Source: an uncultured Dehalococcoidia bacterium
GTDB taxonomy: Bacteria; Chloroflexota; Dehalococcoidia; Lucifugimonadales; UBA3495
Assembly: GCA_951812535.1 (NCBI GenBank)
Contig: CATOSK010000007.1
Location: 310,001-374,000, forward strand
Direction: 5' to 3'
Length of the DNA stretch: 64,000 nt
Below the pieces are notes generated by a model that worked only from the letters and a program-made list of their open reading frames with translations, was not told the origin of the DNA and made no database searches. Position numbers and translations under genes: made by a program. Numbering within the stretch: position 1 is the stretch's first letter; each line of letters starts with the position of its first letter. This document shows positions 59,137-64,000 of the stretch, piece after piece.

Positions 59137-62100
59137 ATGTCAACCGCTCCTGCCATATCCCGGTTTTTCCAAAAGTTCCGGCCCACCGCCGCAGGGCTGG
59201 CGCTGCTGGCAATCCTGGCTGCGGCGGCGGTGCTGAGATTCCATGGCATCGACTGGGACGCGGGGCACGGGTTCCACCCGGATGAGCGGTCCTTCTACCT
59301 GCGGGCGGGCTGCATGTACGACCTGCTCACCGAGTCGCCCGGATACGCAGCCTGCGTGGCGGACCATCCAGAGACCGAGACGGGGTTTCCAAGCATATCA
59401 GTGCTGCTGGACGCGGACCGCAGTCCGCTCAATCCCCACTGGTTTCCGCTGGGCAGCAGCCTGATCTATGTCCTGACGGCGATCCGGCTGGCGGTGGAAC
59501 CATTCACCGACATTGGCTCCCTGGACCTGCGGTTTGCGGGCCGAACCCTGTCCGCGCTGGCCGACCTGGGCAGCGTTTTCCTGGTGTACGTGCTGGGACG
59601 CCGGATGTTCGGCTGGCAGGCGGGGCTGCTGGCCGCCGGGCTGGCGGCAGTGGCGGTGATACACGTCCAGAACAGCCACTTCTACCGGCCGGAGACGTTC
59701 TCGGTCTGCTTCGTCCTGCTGAGCTTCTGGGGGATGCTGCAGGTGATGGAGCGACGGCGCCTGCGGGACTCCCTCCTGCTGGGGGCGCTGGTGGGACTTA
59801 GCATGGCGCCCAAGGTGAGCGTCCTGCCGCTGCTGGCCCCCCTGGCGGTCGCGTATGGATACTGGCTGCTGGACTCCTGCGGGGGACGGTGGCGGGAGGT
59901 CCACCTGTCCCTGCTGCTGCGGCTGGCCGGACACGGTGCGCTGGCCGGGCTGTGCGCGCTGGCAGTGTTCTTCATTCTCACGCCCTACGCGCTGCTGGAC
60001 TTCCGGGCGTTCCTGGGAGACCTGGCGGCGCAGGCGAACATGGCCAACCACGCCGGGCTGTGGCCTTTCACCATCCAGTACGTGGATACGACGCCCTTCC
60101 TGTACCAGCTACGGCAGTCGGTGGTCTGGGGCATGGGGATTCCGCTGGGGATAGTGGCGTGGTTGAGCATCCCGTTCACCATGTTCATGGCATGGCGTTA
60201 TCCCGCGACCCGCCGCTGGGACCTGCTGCTGCTGGCGTGGGTGGTCCCCCAGTTCCTTTTCCTGGAGTCCTTCGAGGTACGCTTCCTCCGCTATGTTTTC
60301 CCGCTGGCCCCGGTGCTGCTCCTGCTGGCGGGCCGGATGATGTGGTGGCTGGTGGAGCGGGGACGGGACATCTCCGGCGGCGCAGGAATTGCTGACGCCG
60401 CTCCCCGGGAAGCCCGGTTAATTGAACGACTGAAGGGCGCCGCCTTCCCCGCTGCCGTTGCCCTCCTGGCGGCTGTGGTCCTGTCCGCGGTGTTCTATTC
60501 CCTGGCTTTCCAGAACGTATACCGGCAGGAACATCCGGCGGTGCGGGCGGGGAAATGGTTTGCCGAGAACACACCCCCGGGATCCAGGGTCGTCAGCGAC
60601 AACCACTGGGACGAGTTCATCCCGGGGCTGTACCGCTCGTCGGTGTGGCAGTTTCCGGCCTATGAGCCGGACACCGCCGAAAAGATGGTGACACTGTCCA
60701 AAAAGCTGGCCGAGGCGGACTACCTGGTCTTCTACAGCCAGCGGCCCTACGCCAGCGTAATGCGGGACCCGGAGCGGTTCCCATTCACCACCGAGTATTA
60801 CCGGCAGCTTTTCGGGGGAGACTTGGGGTTCCAGCTGGAACGCTCCTTCACCACCTATCCAAGCTTCCTGGGGGTGGAGTTGCGGGACTCGGGGTTTGGC
60901 TGGTCGGGGCTTCCGGTCCCGGAGGGGCTGCCGGTCCGCTCCGGGTGGCTGTCCCTGCCGCTGGGATACGCCGACGACAACGTGGTGGGGTACGACCATC
61001 CACTGACGCTGGTGTTCCGCAACGATGGGCGGCACACGGAGGCGGAGTTGTTGCCACGGTTGCTGGCGGGGGCCGGGAAGGCCGGGGTTCCGGCGGGCGA
61101 CGGCCTGAAGTTTGCTGAAGGGGACTGGCGGCAGCAGCGGGACGGAGGAACGTGGTCGAAGCTGTTTGACCGGGACGGTTGGGCGAACCGGATGCCGGTA
61201 CTGGCATGGCTGCTGGCGACGGAGGGTATCTTCCTGCTGACGCTGCCCCTGGCCATGTTCATTTTCAGATCATTGCCTGACCGGGGGGTGGTGCTGGCCC
61301 GGATCCTGGGACTCCTGGCGGTGGCTTATTTCACCTGGCTGGTGGTGTCCTTGGGCTGGCTGGAATTTTCCCGCACCGCCATCGCCGCTGGGCTGATGGC
61401 GGTCGCCGGGCTGTCCCTGCTGGCGCTGGCAGGGGGTTGGCGGGATATGTGGGCGTTCCTGCGGGAGCGGTGGCGGCTGTTGGCCGGGACGGAGGTATTG
61501 TTCCTGTTGGCGTTTTTCGCCTTCCTGTGGGTGCGAGCCGAGAACCCGGACCTGTGGCATCCATACCGGGGCGGCGAGAAGCCGATGGAGCTGGCCTACC
61601 TGACGGCGGTCATCAAGTCCAGCATCCTGCCTCCCTATGATCCCTGGTTCGCCGGGGGATACCTGAACTACTACTACTGGGGGTACTTCATCCTGGCCGT
61701 TCCGATCCGGCTGGTGGGGGTCGTGCCGGCCACCGCCTTCAACCTGGCGGTGCCGCTGCTGTTCGCGCTGACCTTCACCGGGGCATGGTCTATCGGATAC
61801 AACCTGGCGGCGGCGTTTCGGGACAAGGGATGCGACCGGGGTCTGGATTCCCGCCTGCGCGGGAATGACGGGGGGCCGTTGCCAAAGAGGTGGCTTTCCT
61901 GGTTGAAACTGCTGCGGGTCATCAGAAGCCCCGTGTCCGCAGGGTTGCTGACCGCCCTGTTCCTGGTGGGGATGGGGAACCTGGACGGCGGGATACAGGT
62001 GGTGCAGAACACGTGGGGTTGGTTACAGGGCGAGGGATTCGCTGGCTTCGACTACTGGCGGAGCAGCCGGATGATCCCGTCGCTGGACGCGATGGAGCCG

Positions 62101-63651
62101 TCGCCGCTGGCCTTCTGGGTCCCTGAGCCGGACGGGTGGGTCGAGAACACGCCCCACATCACCGAGTTCCCTTTCTTCACCTTCCTCTTCGCCGACCTGC
62201 ACGCCCACATGATCGTCATTCCGTTCACCCTTCTCGTCATAGGACTCCTCACGGCGATTTTCCTGGGACGTTCCAACCGGGGCCCGGTCTTGACAGCCTG
62301 CGCTGCCGCCGTGACGGGAGTGGCGCTGGGCGCCCTCTTTGCCATCAACAGCTGGGACTACCCGGCTTATGCGCTGCTGACGGTGGGCATCTTCGGGTTG
62401 TCCTCGCCCCTTTTGTGGAGGAGCAACCCGCGCCGGGCCGGAATGATGCTGGCCGGAGGAGCGGCTGCGCTCATCCTGAGCTACCTGGCCTTCATCCCCT
62501 TCCACCAGTCCTACGAGACCTTTGGGGCGGGGGCGGATGTTTCCAAGTGGGCCACCCCCATCAAGGACTACCTGACAATCCACGGGCTGTTCGTTCTTAT
62601 TGCGGTCGCATACCTGGCTGTACAGCTCCGGCAACCAGCCCTGGCGGCGTGGCGGGTCTTAATCCAGCCGGACCGGCATGGGGCCGCCTCCGGCTGGGAC
62701 CCATCCCTGCTGCGGGTTGGACTGGCCGCGGCACTGCTGGCAACCGGAGGGCTGGCCGTCTACCTGGCGGCGGCCGGGTTCCCGACGGCGGCGGCCCTGA
62801 CCCTGCTGCTGGCCCTCACCGGTGCTGCAGGGCTGGCGGCCTGGCTGTCCGGTGACAGCTCGCGCCGAACCACGCTGGTGCCGCTGGTTTTCCTGGCGCT
62901 GGCCCTGGGCATCAGCCTCGGCGTGGACTTCGTCCGCCTCGGAGGGGACATTGGCCGGATGAACACCCTATTCAAACTTTACCTGGAGGTATGGGTATTA
63001 TTCGCCCTGGCGTCCGGGTTCATGGCCTGGCGCCTGGCGTCCTTCCCAAGCCGCAGAGCGTACATCCCCGGGGTTGCGCTGGCGGTATTGGCGACCGGGC
63101 TGTTGGCGGCGGCATCCGCCTACCCGGTCCTGGGCACACAGGCCCGTCTGGCGGACCGGTGGAGCGTTTCGGGATGGACGCTGGACGGGACCGCATACAT
63201 GCGCAACGCGGCGCATTTCGAGCAGGAAAGGAGATTGCTGTTGGCCGATGACCTGGAGGGCATCCACTGGCTGCAGGAAAACGTCGTGGGTTCGCCGGTG
63301 GTCCTGGAAGCCCACACTCCGCAGTACCGCTGGGGGTCCCGCATCGCCAAGTACACCGGACTGCCCACCGTCCTCGGGTGGCCGTGGCACCAAGTCCAGC
63401 AGCGCGGCCCCTACGCCTCCGAAGTCAGGCAGCGGGAACGGGATATAGCGACGATGTACGAAACAACGAGCCTTCAGGAAGCCGACAAACTCTTCAGCAA
63501 GTACGAAGTGGAGTATGTGATCGTTGGGGACCTGGAACGGGCCTACTATCCGGCGGAAGGGCTGGGCAAGTTCCGGGAGCTGGCCCAACGGGGGAAAGCC
63601 GAGGTGGCGTTCTCCGGGCGGACGATGCAGGTTTTACGTTTATCCCGTTGA
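59137..63651 (+). CDS. Giant membrane protein: GT39-like half fused to YYY-motif (DUF2298) half
   Basis: This is 1,504 residues with about 25 membrane segments. The N-terminal part (1-500) is GT-C/GT39-like: WDAGHGFHPDERSFYLRAG holds the expected catalytic acidic pair in the first loop. The C-terminal half has WFAGGYLNYYYWGYF, the YYY signature, and HITEFPFFTFLFADLHAHM, as in Chloroflexota/archaeal YYY proteins, probably glycosyltransferases using polyprenyl-phosphate sugars. Around residues 899-912 the sequence CDRGLDSRLRGNDGG comes from an in-frame palindromic repeat (61833-61872). The start at 59137 lacks a strong ribosome binding site. Confidence 0.88.
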   Translation: MSTAPAISRFFQKFRPTAAGLALLAILAAAAVLRFHGIDWDAGHGFHPDERSFYLRAGCMYDLLTESPGYAACVADHPETETGFPSISVLLDADRSPLNPHWFPLGSSLIYVLTAIRLAVEPFTDIGSLDLRFAGRTLSALADLGSVFLVYVLGRRMFGWQAGLLAAGLAAVAVIHVQNSHFYRPETFSVCFVLLSFWGMLQVMERRRLRDSLLLGALVGLSMAPKVSVLPLLAPLAVAYGYWLLDSCGGRWREVHLSLLLRLAGHGALAGLCALAVFFILTPYALLDFRAFLGDLAAQANMANHAGLWPFTIQYVDTTPFLYQLRQSVVWGMGIPLGIVAWLSIPFTMFMAWRYPATRRWDLLLLAWVVPQFLFLESFEVRFLRYVFPLAPVLLLLAGRMMWWLVERGRDISGGAGIADAAPREARLIERLKGAAFPAAVALLAAVVLSAVFYSLAFQNVYRQEHPAVRAGKWFAENTPPGSRVVSDNHWDEFIPGLYRSSVWQFPAYEPDTAEKMVTLSKKLAEADYLVFYSQRPYASVMRDPERFPFTTEYYRQLFGGDLGFQLERSFTTYPSFLGVELRDSGFGWSGLPVPEGLPVRSGWLSLPLGYADDNVVGYDHPLTLVFRNDGRHTEAELLPRLLAGAGKAGVPAGDGLKFAEGDWRQQRDGGTWSKLFDRDGWANRMPVLAWLLATEGIFLLTLPLAMFIFRSLPDRGVVLARILGLLAVAYFTWLVVSLGWLEFSRTAIAAGLMAVAGLSLLALAGGWRDMWAFLRERWRLLAGTEVLFLLAFFAFLWVRAENPDLWHPYRGGEKPMELAYLTAVIKSSILPPYDPWFAGGYLNYYYWGYFILAVPIRLVGVVPATAFNLAVPLLFALTFTGAWSIGYNLAAAFRDKGCDRGLDSRLRGNDGGPLPKRWLSWLKLLRVIRSPVSAGLLTALFLVGMGNLDGGIQVVQNTWGWLQGEGFAGFDYWRSSRMIPSLDAMEPSPLAFWVPEPDGWVENTPHITEFPFFTFLFADLHAHMIVIPFTLLVIGLLTAIFLGRSNRGPVLTACAAAVTGVALGALFAINSWDYPAYALLTVGIFGLSSPLLWRSNPRRAGMMLAGGAAALILSYLAFIPFHQSYETFGAGADVSKWATPIKDYLTIHGLFVLIAVAYLAVQLRQPALAAWRVLIQPDRHGAASGWDPSLLRVGLAAALLATGGLAVYLAAAGFPTAAALTLLLALTGAAGLAAWLSGDSSRRTTLVPLVFLALALGISLGVDFVRLGGDIGRMNTLFKLYLEVWVLFALASGFMAWRLASFPSRRAYIPGVALAVLATGLLAAASAYPVLGTQARLADRWSVSGWTLDGTAYMRNAAHFEQERRLLLADDLEGIHWLQENVVGSPVVLEAHTPQYRWGSRIAKYTGLPTVLGWPWHQVQQRGPYASEVRQRERDIATMYETTSLQEADKLFSKYEVEYVIVGDLERAYYPAEGLGKFRELAQRGKAEVAFSGRTMQVLRLSR
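61833..61872. repeat. Palindromic repeat core inside a coding gene
   Basis: These 40 bp are identical to 6634-6673. The length and phase keep the reading frame; the product adds LDSRLRGNDG to a loop between membrane helices. Confidence 0.9.
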
Positions 63652-63699
63652 TGATTGTGTTGAATGCGGAACGCTTATCTGTCATCATTGAAGGAGTTT

Positions 63700-63984
63700 A
63701 TGGATACTGTCGAAACGGTAGCATTGGTCAGGGACATCGTCCTCATAGTGGTGTTCCTGGTCGCCCTGGTAGTCCTGGTAATCGTCGGGTACATGCTCCT
63801 GAGGCTGTACCCTTCAGTCAAGCGAACCACGTTTTACCTGGAGGAGAGCGCCGGCAGGATACATGGCGTTATCACTCAACCCCTGAGCATTTTCGGAGCG
63901 GTGGTGGAACTGATAAACCGGGGCCTGGGAATGGTCAGCCAAATCAGGAATCGTGAAAAGAGGGATGAAGATGACGAAGAATGA
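63700..63984 (+). CDS. DUF948-like single-helix membrane protein
   Basis: AAGGAG lies just before the ATG at 63700, giving 94 residues; the frame is open to 63664. One long hydrophobic helix (LVRDIVLIVVFLVALVVLVI) is followed by an amphipathic region (SVKRTTFYLEESAGRIHGVI) and an acidic tail. It resembles DUF948 proteins, which are often followed by a YtxH gene, as here. The role is unknown, perhaps envelope stress. Confidence 0.7.
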   Translation: MDTVETVALVRDIVLIVVFLVALVVLVIVGYMLLRLYPSVKRTTFYLEESAGRIHGVITQPLSIFGAVVELINRGLGMVSQIRNREKRDEDDEE

Positions 63985-64000
63985 GAAATTTCTGGCCGGT
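63971..64000 (+). CDS. Start of a gene running off the window (YtxH-like?)
   Basis: ATG at 63971 overlaps the previous gene by 14 bp with a purine-rich GAGGGATGA upstream. The ten visible residues MTKNEKFLAG resemble YtxH-domain starts, in line with the DUF948-like gene before it. Too short to be sure. Confidence 0.4.
   Translation, partial: MTKNEKFLAG

Overview
The window is high-GC bacterial chromosome with dense genes, frequent GTG/TTG starts and many 1-20 bp overlaps. The gene set points to Chloroflexota, most likely a Dehalococcoidia/SAR202-like lineage. The pointers are an 11-gene nuo operon without nuoEFG, a bacterial translin next to thiE, a SCO1664/DUF3090 pair, an IS701-type insertion sequence, and a 1,504-residue membrane protein joining a GT39-like half to a YYY-motif (DUF2298) half. 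This placement is inference from gene content; no rRNA or tRNA gene was found.

Layout. 1-2.4 kb: the end of a hydantoinase B gene, an orphan PaREP1/HEPN-like protein and a hicBA toxin-antitoxin pair. 2.4-6.6 kb: a Lin0512 protein, modABC molybdate transport and a HAD phosphatase. 6.57-8.14 kb: a small palindromic element with inverted ends, beside an intact IS701-family element flanked by a CTAA target duplication. 8.1-13.5 kb: the SCO1664/DUF3090 pair and a family-5 ABC importer (binding protein plus two permeases, no ATPase here). 13.5-18.6 kb, minus strand: comM, an MBL hydrolase and the coupled run fmdB-fmdB-thiE-translin. 18.8-25.6 kb: polA, a retropepsin/DUF2283/degenerate-retropepsin module, a CitE-like lyase, folB and a double-domain SagB-like oxidoreductase. 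25.6-35 kb, minus strand: a TPR protein, GT2, lysC, two tiny membrane proteins, thrB, a phosphonoacetate-hydrolase-like enzyme, a TreT-like glycosyltransferase and glmS. 35-44 kb: speD-speE, a thioesterase and trmD, an amidohydrolase, a TolB-like lipoprotein, a flavin-reductase-like protein, a CinA-nucleotidyltransferase fusion and a Uma2 nuclease.

44-55 kb is the nuoABCDHIJKLMN operon behind a near-consensus promoter. It is interrupted between nuoC and nuoD by two HicB-like small genes. 55-59 kb carries a LOG-like protein, enolase, two small membrane proteins and GAPDH; 59-64 kb carries the giant membrane protein and the start of a DUF948/YtxH-type pair.

The strongest unexplained signal is a stem-loop with a conserved loop. 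Its sense strand reads GACAAG-NN-ACC inside a loop of about 20 nt, closed by GC stems whose sequence differs between copies. It occurs at four loci (one a triple tandem of 63-bp units), always in the sense orientation of, and near the start of, a minus-strand gene: DUF3090, fmdB, a TPR gene and glmS. It could be a leader RNA element or a small repeat that favours gene starts. A second repeat family, a palindrome around GATTCCCGCC/GGCGGGAATC-type arms, sits beside the IS, upstream of gap, and in frame inside the 1,504-residue membrane protein.
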